A stretch of 64,000 bases of DNA from Psettodes erumei (lineage: Eukaryota > Chordata > Actinopteri > Pleuronectiformes > Psettodidae). Where the stretch lies: positions 1,798,001-1,862,000 of the forward strand of contig JAFBJZ010000377.1 of the NCBI GenBank assembly GCA_016785225.1. The letters are read 5' to 3'. Position numbers and translations under genes: made by a program. Shown here in pieces: positions 25,235-37,351 of the stretch (positions are counted from its first letter, which is position 1; each line of letters starts with the position of its first letter). The notes under the pieces were generated by a model. The model had not been told where the DNA came from. It saw only the letters and a program-made list of their open reading frames with translations, and searched no databases.

Positions 25235-25492
25235 TGTGTCTTTATTGAACACATCCATTAAACGCTCTCTTTGCTGGTGGAAAAAGTGTGATTTGACTTA
25301 GATTTAATAACTGGTCGAACCTCCTGTGGCAACAATAACCTCAAACCAGCTTCTAGTATCTGTGAATTGGACCTGCACATCATTCAGGAGGAATATTTGA
25401 ACCATTTTTCCTGCAGAGCTGCTTTGGCTCTTACGTATTCTTAGGATGTCTGTGTGAACAGCTCTCTAAACTCATTCCACGGTATCTCTGTG
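25235..25492 (+). mobile_element. Fragment of a Tc1/mariner-type DNA transposon
   Basis: The text from tttattgaacacatccatt through tttaataactggtcgaacc, caacaataacctcaaacca, gacctgcacatcattcagga and ttcttaggatgtctgtg follows, with substitutions, a widespread teleost Tc1/mariner-like repeat I recognise. It stops abruptly at about 25492, where an opposite-strand LINE tail begins, so it is truncated. Confidence 0.5.
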
Positions 25493-25494
25493 TC

Positions 25495-25990
25495 ACGATT
25501 TAAAGGAGTTCTGAACCCAAACGTAGACAAATGCATGTTAGCCACAAAATAACACTGACTTCCATAGCATACTAACTGCCAGCTGTAGGAGGGACAAGGC
25601 CTGAGGTAATCAAAGAATAAGCTGCTAATTGAATGTAAAGGTGTAAAGATGAGGTTTAGTTTGGATGTAAAGGTCCACACAGTGTCAGACAGTCTAATGT
25701 CAGCAGGGAGATTATTCCAGAGGAATGGGGCATGATAAAGAAGAGATCCTGCAGCCTGCAGACTGTAACCTCTGGGGACAAACAAGAACCCTGCTTACTG
25801 AGAGTGGAGAGCACGAGATGGAGTATAAGGTTTAAGGAGGTCACACAGGTATAAATGGGCATTCCTATTTAGGATTTTGTATTCCATAAGAAGAACCTTA
25901 AAGCTTGATCTAACATACATAGGGAAGCAAAATTTGTGTAATGCAGCTAAACTGATTGCCAAAAGGAGCATCAGATAAGAAAACACCACT
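25495..25990 (-). mobile_element. LINE (L2/CR1/Rex-like) reverse-transcriptase C-terminal relic
   Basis: The minus strand encodes two overlapping-frame pieces typical of the end of L2/CR1-type polyproteins: FKVLLMEYKILN with LYLCDLLKPYTPSRALHS (25795-25989), then FVPRGYSLQAAGSLLYHA with FLWNNLPADIRLSDT (25600-25785). A frameshift separates them. The rest of the polyprotein is missing, as expected for a 5'-truncated, decayed insertion. Confidence 0.7.
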
Positions 25991-26466
25991 AACAGTCTTG
26001 CTGACAGTTCCTTTTTGCAGATGGAAACAGGGTAATGAAAGAAAAAACTATGAGCTTAAAGAGGCTAAATTCCAGTTGCAGAGTTGGTGACAATTTTCTG
26101 TGGCTTTGTCACTATGAGAGAATAATTTTGCACTATACATAGTCATTTCATCCATTGTTATTGTAAAAACATTGATTCGTGCAGGATTAAAACCATTCAT
26201 GCACTTCAGCAAATACTGCGGGACAGGAAAATTCAAAGGACGAACTCTTCTTTTACATTGTATACAGTATAAGATGACTTCTGTCATACATCAAACACGC
26301 TCTGGATGTGCCAAGTACATGGACATTTTGAGGTGGCAATACCAATTGAATTGAATCATATCACATTACCCTCTGATGACAAGGGAGCTGCCCTGGGTGA
26401 ACTGTCCATTTGTTCCCATGGCGATGCACATCTACTTTGTCATTCCCTGTCATTGCATGCACGCAT

Positions 26467-26467
<1 letters not shown>

Positions 26468-26517
<50 letters not shown>
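26468..26517 (+). repeat. (CA)n microsatellite
   Basis: A pure CA dinucleotide run of about 25 units. Likely polymorphic. Confidence 0.95.
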
Positions 26518-26519
<2 letters not shown>

Positions 26520-26523
<4 letters not shown>

Positions 26524-29500
26524 TAAACCTGAGATAACTTTGTCTTTGAATTAATAGGGCCAGTTTATTCCATTATACAGCACAATGGTCACTTTAGTCA
26601 GACATCAAAGAGTGGCTATGCTTCCAATGCTGCTACTGAGTCTACATCAGACTGTGTGTACTTTATCAAAACATCCAGGTTGAGGTCTGTGAATAACCCT
26701 AACCCTAACTGAGAGAGAGGGAGAGAGATTGGAAGAGTGTGATTTTGACAAGACTAATTGATTTTCAAATGCCTTTGAAGTCAGGAGTGTGTGAAGCATA
26801 AAATAGTGCAGTCATTTATTTTTTGTAGTCACACACACACTTTCAGTTTGCTCCTCCCTCTTGCTGTTTTACCCAAATCTGCCCTGACTTCCTCCATATT
26901 CCTGCCAAAGTAAAACCTTTTACACAGTGTCAAAGGTCATAGAGAAAGTAATTATCACTGCATTTACACTGTATGTACTGTATGCTCAGTTATCCCTTGC
27001 TATGAATATGAGTGACTGATCATCAGTGACAGTTACAAAAACAGACACCAAATTCAAATATCCTCTTCAACTTTCTTAGCAGGACATCAAGGAAAACAGA
27101 GTTTTACTTTGGCACTTGGTTTTTATTGCTTTACTGCTTTAATTCATTCTGTTAATCAAGGTTATTAAAACCCTTTTCCCTCCATGTGCCTATTATCACT
27201 GTGATGTAGTTGAAATACGAAATGAGATAGTTGGAATACTATCTGTTATAATTCATACCTTGAATGTGCAGTGTTTGTGTTGTATGCACTTCAAAATGTA
27301 TTTTGAATTTCTGATCTGCAAAAAGTTGGGCAGTGTTTTTGTGTTTTCTCCTCATTTTTCATAGTTGTTTGGTCAGAAATGAAAAAAAAACCCTCATCAT
27401 AATCTGTGCACAAAACTGTCCCCCCCAAACCATGATCTTTTCCATTTGTCTGGATGAGTCAGGAGGCAGAGGGAGGCCAGCTCAGCGTTCATCTCAAAGC
27501 TGTGTGTATCCTGCTGCCAGAGACAACACAGTGACAGGCGCTGCAGGAAGACAGCTGAGGCAGGATGCAAAAAGGCTTTCCCTGCTTTTAATGACACACG
27601 CAGGTACAGTGCACCGTGTGCGACTGCACACAAACGCACTCATGGGCTTACCTCACTTGCATGCACCTGCTCACAAAGCAAACTCAGCATGGTACAATCA
27701 GCTCGCTCGTCACTTGTGCCTTTTGAGGGCCCAGATATCTGACGTGTCAGCATGGTGGATTGCACTAAATCATCTCACAGGAGCGAATCGCACCATAATT
27801 AGACATTTGATGGACACATTCTTTACATAAGCTGTAGAAGCTCCTTGTGTGTGACCCGATGTTCCTGTTTGTGATGTAGTCAACAGCTGTGTAAGCAAGA
27901 AACAGACACACGGGTTCTCTCCATCTTCATCGCACGATGGAGATCTGTGGGTAATAACGATCATATGATATTTTACTGATCTCTGTTTTCACAGAGCTCA
28001 AAGATCAACTGGAGCTGTAAGACAATCAATGTCTTTCATATCAGCAGGGGTTGCAGGGCCGATAATGTGTAAATTTTTCAACCCCTCATGCTGGTCATGA
28101 AAATTAAGTCCTGCAGGCATGGCCTCATTGAAACTCCAACAAATTAAAGCCATCCAGTATGACATGCAAGGCGAGTTCAGCTTCTTTTGAGCAGCATATT
28201 TTCCAAATTTGGACTCCAATTAAATATTCCCATACTGAGATGTATACAGAGCCTTATAGCTACCACTGAGGATGCTGGATACATGTCCTCAGGGCTGTGT
28301 CTGAGGTTTCATGATGTGACATGATCTGTCTCTCACGGTGCCAGTCCTGACCTTGCTGCAGTGTTGTGGAAGACTTGGATGTCATCTTTGTTCTGCTGCC
28401 ATTTGAAAAGTAAAACATTCTACAGTGCATATAGTACAGACATTGTTTTTTTAGTTTTTAGTACAAGACATTCTGTGAAGTTTACGCCATGGTGGTGTCC
28501 TTTCACTTCTCTCTGTTCCACCATGTTGATGCTCTTCTGTCCTTCAATATTCACTGCAGTGGGAGGATGAAAGAGTACATAAATTAAATACCCTTCAAGT
28601 AATTTCTGTCTTTGATGAATTGTCACCAGAGCTTGCTTCCAGTCTAAGAATGTCAGCAATGCTCCACATTTTTTCTGAATTAAAATTTTTTTTATGTTGA
28701 GTTAAAACCTCATAAATTCAGTGCTGGTGTTTTACTCTTGGACCTCACGAATCATTTAAAACATGGTGCTAATCAAATATTATCCTCAGAATGTCCCCTT
28801 TGGATGCTCTCATGGTCACTCCTGCCATCATGGTGTAATAATAATTTCTGGACCAGCTCCAGACTGCATATATATGACAATGCACTTTCCTAATCAGCTA
28901 CTTTATAACACTGGAAGAGCATTGTTCATCTTCACTGACACAGCCTGGCTTGTCCTAAGCCTTAGCACATCTGAAAAACTGTTACTGTCTCCTCAACATC
29001 ACAATAATCGAGCAATAGTGATTAAGACTAATGATAATAATAAGATTAAAAACAATGATGATGAGTGTTGATGAGTAGTAGATCTGGATGCTGCAGAATG
29101 AGGACAAGGAGAGAGAAGACAGAGTTAGTGACATGCAGCAGTGGGATGTAAATGTATGGGGTGAGGGAGAGAAGAAGAGACAAGTGCTCAGTGCATCATG
29201 GGAGTTCCTATAGACTATATAATATGGGTCTATTGAATCCATGTTAACTCAAGTCCTCTCATTGATAAGCACTTTGAGCATCCATACCTCTTACAGCAAC
29301 CATTTATTGACAATCAGGCTTTTGGGGAGACACTGCGAATGACGGCTCCTCCATAAAAATGCCATCTGATCACTATTTGCTTTGATCTAATGGCATCGGG
29401 CCACACTTAACAAATGCTTCAACTGGAAGCTTGCCATGCAAAATAAATGGCCATCTGCTGTGGATAGAGTGGCTGTAAACAGCTTCAGATGGCTGTGTGG

Positions 29501-29955
29501 AGAGAGATGAAGGCATTTATCAGGCGCTCATCATCAGCTCTGTTTGTCCACAGCTTCTTTCTTTTAATTGTCTTCCTCTTGTCTCCGTCACTCTGTCACT
29601 CCTCCCTCCATTCCTCCATTCCTCCATTTTCTCTTTTATCACTTTGTGGCTTTCTTTCTTTACTTTGGCTCCATCCAGAGATTTATTGATGGATTAAATT
29701 GAAAGCATGCATTTGTGTGTTGTTTTAACATCTGTTTGGACTGTCAAATAACCACAATGATAGAATATTAAAGAGCACATCACACCGAGTAAATCCAAAC
29801 ACTCTCACTGTTACTAATTAGGTCTAAAGCTGATATTATTTTCTGTATATGATACTTTGTCCTTCCAGCTCATAGTTTCCCTGTCCACGAAGGTTTATAT
29901 GGTGTTAAAAATTTCTCGTCTCTCCAAGTCCATGGGGGTCCACAAGGTTTCTGTG
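26520..29955. other. Gene-poor stretch
   Basis: No recognisable exon. A 165-codon plus-strand open frame at 27333-27830 resembles nothing I know and has no coding look. It includes a short TTAGGG-type run (26694-26709) and a block at 29300-29480 with the appearance of conserved non-coding DNA. Confidence 0.45.
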
Positions 29956-29959
29956 TACA

Positions 29960-30735
29960 CACTATCTTTTGTGGACTTTTTTTCCCCCCAGACCCAAGAG
30001 TTTGCTCATTAGCACCTCCCTGGTTACTGATGAGCCCTGGTTTTTACTGAGACAGGTCCTGAGGAGGTGACTGGGCTGGCCATGGTATCGGCAGAGTTTA
30101 CCTTGGAGCCAACAATGGTACTCCTTTGGGGTGAATTTGGTCAGTGGCACAAGGCAGGGGGCCAGTGGGGATGCCACAGGAGTTGCAGAAGCAGCAGGAA
30201 AGATGTGAATGAAGCTGAGGGCTGCAGTTTCTCTCCGTCCCGAGGTGGCAGTCAAGGTGGATGGTGAAAGAAATCAGAAAAGTTCTGTGGGTAATTCCCA
30301 CACAGCCATTTCCTTTTTAAATCATCAGCCAAACCATGGTAATAGACATTATTAAAGCATATTGCTTCCACTTACCTTCTGGAAGTCATTGGCATAGCCT
30401 GGTGTACATGGTGTCTGCCTCCCCTGGCACAGATTCAACAGGCCCCACGCCAACCGCTGTCTTGGGGGGGCAGAGCGGTCGAACACCTTCCTCAGCTCAG
30501 ACGTGAACAGCTTGATTGATGAGCAGAAGACTTGGACTCAGAGACCATCGACCACTGGGTAGGAACGGCCTGCTTGCTCATCGCTCTGTGGAGTGGCATT
30601 CAGGCAGTGACAGTTGGAATTTGGAGGCAGACACTGCCAGAGCACAAACGGGGTCTGGGGATGCTGCAGGAAGAGGCTGGATGGGTGCTGAATCCATTCG
30701 CTGTACCTCCTGCACACCTCTGGTTAGCAGGGAGA
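29960..30735 (-). mobile_element. Ty3/gypsy-type retrotransposon Gag relic
   Basis: The minus strand shows SELRKVFDRSAP (near 30495) and, after frameshift, LLNLCQGRQ, as in the central part of fish gypsy Gag. Further on comes a zinc-knuckle-like stretch, LCRYHGQPSHLLRTC (about 30055-30100), in which the second Cys is His, preceded by a LTP-like linker. Several frameshifts and stops make it non-functional. No protease, RT or integrase was found next to it, and no LTRs were located. Confidence 0.55.
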
Positions 30736-30739
30736 ATAC

Positions 30740-31205
30740 TTAAACTGGACTTTCCGGATTGTTTTTCACAAGCTTTAAGGAAACACTCCCTGCAGCCTTA
30801 GCCCCGTTTTAACAAAACTGTTTAAGAAGAACAGGTTTAAATGAAGAGAAGAGTGATAGAAAATTCCATTTAGCTGCTTCTGTTTCTTCATGCTGGCTTA
30901 CTGTCACGGTTTAGTAGGACATTTGGACAGGACAGAGCCACTGTCTGTGTTATTATTGATACATGCTCTTTGTCACCTATATGACAATGTGGAGCTCACA
31001 TTACACAGAGGAAGTAGTTATGGCCCACCAAGCTTTTGATACAGTGATACTTGGATCAGTTCACCCGTTTAATGGATTTGCTGACAATCACAAATATACA
31101 GAACATCATCAGACTCCTGTTGTAATGATTTTTCAAAAATAAAATCAAATAAATTCATCTTGGTTGATGTTGGCCTTTTACCTCTCCTCTCACTATTTCC
31201 ATCAT

Positions 31206-31237
<32 letters not shown>

Positions 31238-31300
31238 CTCTGTCTATGTCTCTATCTGTGTGATGGCTGGCTAATGACACTATTCCAGATGGCTTGCCTA

Positions 31301-31339
<39 letters not shown>

Positions 31340-34140
31340 CTGGCTGGGTTTTAAAAGAGTTTTTTCATCTTCCTCTTTTCCTCTGACAAAAGAATCAGTC
31401 CAGTCAGCACAGCTGTCTATCTGCCTCCTCTCCCCTGCACATCACGATTAATCCCAGTGTCGTGCTGCATGGTTCTGGCCCGCGCTCTCCTCCACTGCTC
31501 CATTGCTTCTTGCTTTCTCGATCTCTCAGTCTTGTGCACTGTTTCTTCTGTCTCTCCAGGCTCAATCTCCTACTGTTTCTACTTTCACTCTGATCCCGTT
31601 CTTTCTCCTCCCACTCCCTCTCGCCCGCTCTCTTGCCTCTTAATCTCCAGCCTTCTGCTCCATCATTGTTCTCTCTTCTTTTTTCCCTCTGTTTTTGTCT
31701 TTCTCCCTGCTTCTTCTTCTCTTTCTGTTTTTGTCTCATCCCTCCTCTCTCCCATCCATTCTCCTTCTCCTTCTTCTTCATTGCTGTGTAACAGACAGTG
31801 ACATATTTGTCATGACACCAAAAAATTGACTTTAATGTTACCTGCCTAAACATCTTGATATAGACACTGAAACAATATTATGGCAAAACACTGAAACATA
31901 ATATTTCATAAAAAATAAGAACAAAATAACAAATGACAATAGATCTTCATTGTTATTTTAAATCAAATTTGAGTAAAAAGAAGACTGCGCAGACCCCTGC
32001 AAAGGAGTTTTATTGTGTGATTTGTATTCACTCTACTTTAGTGCACTATACTGTAGTGAGCAGGCTGATAATCCTGGGTTTGAGCTTTATCCCCGTGAAG
32101 TGCCACAGTTACACTTTATCCTTTAGCCTACATCTGTTACCTTCGCTAACCTGTCTCTGTCGGTGAGATGTTTTGCCAAGTTGGATGTATTAGCTCTCTT
32201 TGTTTATGTCGGTTTCAAACATATCTGAAAGTGAAATTGTGCCATGTTTCACAAGTCAGTGAGATAGGGGTCATTCTTTCTATAATGGAAGTCAAATATT
32301 GTTTCAAAAGTCTGTCCCAACCCCAAAATGTGTTGCACTTACAGACTGCTTCTTCCCAAACCAGCTCCATAGAGTTTAAGTTCAGAGACAGTGCTGGTCC
32401 TCTGTCAAAGGAGAGTGCTGAAAGTCCTCACTTTGCAAGAATGTCCTCACTTTAAATATATAGAGTTGGTTCTCAAAAGGACAGAATCAAACACACAGTG
32501 GACCTGCCAGTGTAACATGGATCAGGGCCATAATCTGTGGACGCCACATTTCTCTGGGCTCTGTGACATTGCAGAACTTTCACACCCTGCCCTCACTGTC
32601 TGCTGGGGCTGTGCTCCCACACCACCACACTGCAAGGGTTGTATAACTGCTCTTATGACAGCCTGGACAGCGTGCTTCATGCGCTGCATAGTTTCATCTA
32701 CTTGTTTCAGAGCCCAGCGGGGGACTGAGACTCCTGCGGTGCATCCTCTGACGTTAAGGAATGAATTAAAAGTGTAATAAATATTTTTTTTTAAAGCTGA
32801 GTGGAGGTGAGGCACAGGCACCAGGGCTAATTCTTTCTGACTGGCAGCTAGTACTAGCAGAACAGTATACAGACTCTTCTTAAGTGAAAAAGTCATTCTG
32901 ATTGAGAGGTGAAAACAAACTGGGGAGACTTCTGAGTGTTGTTGTGAAGGGCTGGTGACAGCCTGTTCAGGTAGGTGGAAAAACAGTTCTTTCAAATGAC
33001 TCTTCATGTGTTGTAACCTTTTGATATTTTTTAAATTAGGATCAGCTTTCATGAGGAGTGGGAGACACTCATTTGAAACGATAATCAGGTATTAATGTTT
33101 TGACTGGGGAAAGGCTGCTCTTTGTTTCAAAGTGTCACGGCAATGTGTGTTTTCCATTTGATGTGTCAAAAGCGCTGTCTCGGCACATGGTGGGCTGTTA
33201 GAGGGGATTAGCTGCAGACAACTTTCAGAATTTCCCCTTTTGTGCAGTCAGTATCTGAGCAAAAAAAAAAGAAACACAGTTTTTTAAATACCTATACACA
33301 TTTGTATCTTTAGTTCTATCTGAGTAACTTCCAATTATTCATGGAGGCCTTAACTTACCCCACTTTCATTGAGAGATTAAAAATTTATTGAATCCTGTAC
33401 TATGAGGTCAGTTTTCTCATCTAGATTATATTTTAATTTGTCTGCCATAATATGAGCCCACTTTTCTTTTACAAGCTTGGCTTCCTCAGCATTTCACAGG
33501 CGATTAAACATTATTAGGCATAATAATGTTTTTATAGATGTGTATCTGTTGGGGTTGAAGGTTGTCCTGTAATTTTAGAAGTTTTACTTTCTGAGAATAT
33601 ATTACATATTTTCTCAAGGAGGCTGGTATTTTTTACCATGATTGCAGAGTCACAACATTTCTAAAGTATGCTATCTAAGGTAGTAAACAGATGATTATGG
33701 TGGTGACTTGATGCACGTACTGGCAGTGACGTAAAAGCTATTGCTTGCAGGCATTTCAGCATTATGTCTTCGTGGTTTGAGTATGCGATTTGTTATGATT
33801 ATCAGATTTGTTTTAAAATAAATGAGTCACGAATCTTGCAAAGTAAAAGTAAAAATGTAAATTCAACGTTTGAAAATCATTTTACACCAAAAGTTTTTTT
33901 CTTTGGATCTGTTGCAAGCTTTTGAGTCTGTCTGTTAAATTTTTCAGTTTCAGTTCTGACACAAAGCTCTAATGTGGGCGAGTGTTGCAGCATTGATAGA
34001 GCTGTGAGGTCACAGGAGGATTGGTGGCTTCCCTGGCAGAAATCCACGCTCGCCCTGGGAAAGTTTGATTAGACAAAGAAATTAAGCTGTTGCTTGTGCA
34101 GGATGAAGAAGGGGGAAGTTGGGAAAGTATAAGGTTAAAG
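30740..34140. other. Gene-poor stretch with microsatellites
   Basis: It contains the CA and GT runs at 31209-31236 and 31303-31335, a pyrimidine-rich plus strand at 31440-31800, and a 176-codon minus-strand open frame at 32522-33052 that I do not recognise. An AT-rich block at 33330-33560 looks like a candidate conserved element. Confidence 0.45.
31209..31335 (+). repeat. (CA)n and (GT)n pair in inverted arrangement
   Basis: CA run at 31209-31236, then 66 bp of unique sequence, then a GT run at 31303-31335. The two arms are complementary over about 28 bp and could fold as a hairpin. Confidence 0.9.
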
Positions 34141-34149
34141 ATGAGAATG

Positions 34150-35450
34150 AAGAAATAAAACTAATTCCTCACAGGACTGAGAGGATGGGAGAGATCAGCA
34201 GGGAAGGGCTGAGATGATGGAAATGAACAACTACCAGCCAGAAGAATTCAAGGTGATCTTTAAATGGAGGGAAGGACAGCCAGGCTTGAGTTCATTCAAC
34301 CCTATTTGACTCACTAGGGCATTGAAGAAGTGAAGGAGCTGGGCAAAATACAAAATGCAGGGAATTTGACAGATGGGAAGTTACTTGCATCCTGTAAGTC
34401 TTTTATTGGAAGCAATAGACAAGAGGCAAGTGAAGGGATTTGTTCCAGGGAGTAAGGCTGGTATGAAAGGCGTGATCCATGGGGTTTGGAATCTCTATGG
34501 AGGAACTGGTTGTGGGGCATGGATGTAGTGATGGTTGCTGAGGCTGTTTGAATAAGAAGTTGTTTTGGGGTGAAGCGAAGTGTGACTCAACAGTCGTGGC
34601 ATTAACTTTCCAGGAAGATCTCCCTTTGCTCCCAGAGCAAGTGTTGGATATTTGATGAAGGATGTGCAGAGTGCCTTGGATAAGGTGTAGGCTTGGGCTG
34701 ATAGGTGGGGTTTTATGTTGGTGGTTGGCGGTAAAAGAGTTAGCATCTCTGAGCTCCAGGTACTTGTTGGATAAAAGATTGACACATAGAGCACATGTGG
34801 GAAAAATAGTAAGTAAGTGTGAGAAGGTCATAAAAATTGTGCGGTGCTTGACTGGATGTTCCTGGGGGGCCGATAGTAATCTAATCCTTATGATTTATTA
34901 TGCTATGATAAGAGCAATTTTTGACCGTGGGTGCTTGGTGCTGTGGTTCAGCGGTTGGATGTTGTTCAGGCCAAGCCTCTGTGGCTGTGCAGTAGAGGCA
35001 TTATGGGCAACACGTCACTGCACTACTGGTGAAAATGGTAGAGGCTCCACCGAGGCTAATTTATTGTGAAATTAGCTATAAATTAAGAAAAATTAAAAGG
35101 CCTTTGAGCAGCTCTCCCATTCATCTCAAAGCTAGCGGAGTGCAGGGGGTTTGTAAAGGGTGGTAGCAGGATTAATGGGGGGAGCTACCATGTATAAATG
35201 CCATGTAGATAGAGGTTGACATGGATTTTTCTATAAAATCTTGATATTATACTGATGGATGCAGTCTGCCTGATGAGATGTGAAAATTCTCTGCAGAATT
35301 AGTTGCTTTTTTGTGGACACTGTGGTGGGTGAAAGCAGGGGGTTTGGGTAAAGTTATCTTGTATACTGATTCATTATCTGTTCTAATTGGCTTTGGATTT
35401 ACTGAACAATTTCCTTTCTTGTTAATTAAAAAATGAGACAATAATATACA
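34150..35450 (+). mobile_element. Degenerate I/Nimb-like LINE with ORF1, RT tail and RNase H remains
   Basis: Three parts in order on the plus strand. (a) ORF1-like text near 34225-34400: PEEFKVIF, KELGKIQNA, LTDGKLLASCK. (b) The end of a reverse transcriptase at 34670-34960: ALDKV-AWADRWGF, then LTHRAHVGKIVSKCEK and SWGADSNLILMIYYA. (c) RNase H-like YYTDG (35245-35259), SAELVAFLWTLWWV and LYTDSLSVLIG (to about 35385). Having RNase H after RT points to the I superfamily (Nimb and relatives). Endonuclease and most RT motifs are absent between (a) and (b), so the copy is internally deleted. Stops and frameshifts are frequent. Confidence 0.7.
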
Positions 35451-37351
35451 TGAGTTGTATAACTTAAAATCATTACCTTATGTAGTCTTCAAAGACTGTA
35501 GAATATATGGGAATAATGTCGTAGGGGTCTCTCCGGCGATGATAATATACATCTGAATGTTATTAGGCTTTAAGTACAGCTAACTACAGGATATATATAC
35601 AGATATATACCAGATATATATCCAGCCAGACTCAAATATGGTCTACTGATTTGAAAGCTGTTGCTTTGTATATCTTGTCATGGTAATTATAGTACACATC
35701 TTGTGTGTAATTAACCAGCCTAATTACCAGTCAGATCATTGGAAAAAGCCATAATTTCTACAGGACTCAAACATGCACTCTGTTAACATGCTCCCAGTAA
35801 ATTATATTCAGTCAGACAGACCTTAGTGGTTCTAGGTTTCTTTTTTGTCCTATTTTTACCAGTATTTTTACCAGTACTACTCTTTCTTGGCATTTATTCT
35901 CCATACTCTTTCTAACCTGTTTAATCCCAACCAAATGTAATATAGCCCATAAATAATTCCATCACTTTTCACAATATTCCTAGGCTTACTTTAAATATTT
36001 GTTTATTTTTTCATATCTATCATAACATACCATATATAACATAAAACATTGCCTCTTATTCCATTCTAGTAGATGAGTGAAATCATATTGCTGTATACAT
36101 ATATTACCTGGCTGAATATTATTTCTGGCCACAGGAGTTATCTGATTTCCCCATGGGGCACGACAGTTTCATTTTATCGCTTATTAAAATCTCTGGGCCC
36201 AATCTGATGATGATTTATGTTATTGGCTTATAATTAAGATCTCTCTTGTGCTCACGCAAATGCAGGTGACAATCAGCTGCCCAGTTAGGCAACCCAAAGT
36301 ATTATGTTGCTGTCAAAAAATCCTTCAAAATTAAGTTTACAGCATGTACACCCTATTAACAAATACAGGCACAAGCAGCAACACTGAATGTTCAACATGT
36401 TCAGTGTCATTAAGTGGTGTGCCATGTTACAATAAAGTAATACGTATCTATGCTTTTATCCTTCAATTCACAGTAAATAATTGAGCATATTTTAGTATCC
36501 ATAATGATGAAAAGTCAATGTGGAGTTCATTGGAAACATATCTGCCAACATTAACCTGAACCATTGCATCCAACTGTATATATTTTGTTAATGATACTTT
36601 GTACTTTGTGGGGCTTGTGACCGCTATTGGTGCTGTGTTGCACGAGGAGGACCCTGCTTTCTTTGTATCATGCACATATACAAACATCTACATGTAGGAG
36701 CGCGACACTCCATTGTAATACACGCTTGTGGTGGTGGTTTCACACTACTGTGCTGATCACCAGTGGTTTGCAGAGAAGACAGAAGCACACAGAAGAAGAC
36801 TGCTTACAAGCAAATGCATATCAATAAACCACAGATAACTGTTATTGAAAACCATTTTGGCGTCACTTAAATTTCTGAAAAGTAAATCTCTCCATGACCA
36901 CACTGCCTGCATAGCTGGTGATGGTTCATTCACATATATTGTGAGAAGTATTTTACTGTGCAGCTGGACTGTACGCTCCACGGCGGAGGACACGGCTGCA
37001 GATGAATTGCACATCTACTCATATTACCATAAAAATGTCATTTCAAGGTTGGACCTAAGTATTTAGTTATAAATGATTAATGATGATGATGGATTTCAGA
37101 ATATATGAGTGTGGAGCAGGAGTACACACACATACATACTAAAACTCATGGGTAGGCACCCAGGAAAAAGGAGTACATTTGGTAGAATTCACTTTGAAAT
37201 ATCAGGATCATAAATTGATTTGAATGTCAAGAAAATATATTAAAATGATTGAAAGATTCAGCACTCATATTTTCCAGTCAGAGTAACTACTGCTTTGTCA
37301 ATGTCAACCCCGAGGTGTTCCTCTCTTCACCTTCATCATTCTGCAGGAAAG
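35451..37351. other. AT-rich region upstream of the LRR gene
   Basis: No coding exon seen. The untranslated first exon and promoter of the LRR gene should lie somewhere here or further left, but I cannot place them. The 36120-36300 block contains TAATTA-like, octamer-like and E-box motifs. Confidence 0.45.

Noticed and set aside
26694..26709. Interstitial telomere-like CCCTAA repeats
   Set aside because: Only about two and a half units, well within chance for a fish genome.
27333..27830. 165-codon plus-strand open frame
   Set aside because: Composition looks like translated non-coding DNA, with no domain and no splice sites that extend it into a plausible gene.
31404..31853. 149-codon minus-strand frame rich in Lys, Glu and Arg
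   Set aside because: It is the translation of a pyrimidine-rich low-complexity tract. The charged peptide is an artefact of composition.
32522..33052. 176-codon minus-strand open frame, the longest simple ORF in the window
   Set aside because: No signal peptide, domain or family similarity is recognisable, flanks lack splice or promoter logic, and opposite-strand frames of similar length overlap it.
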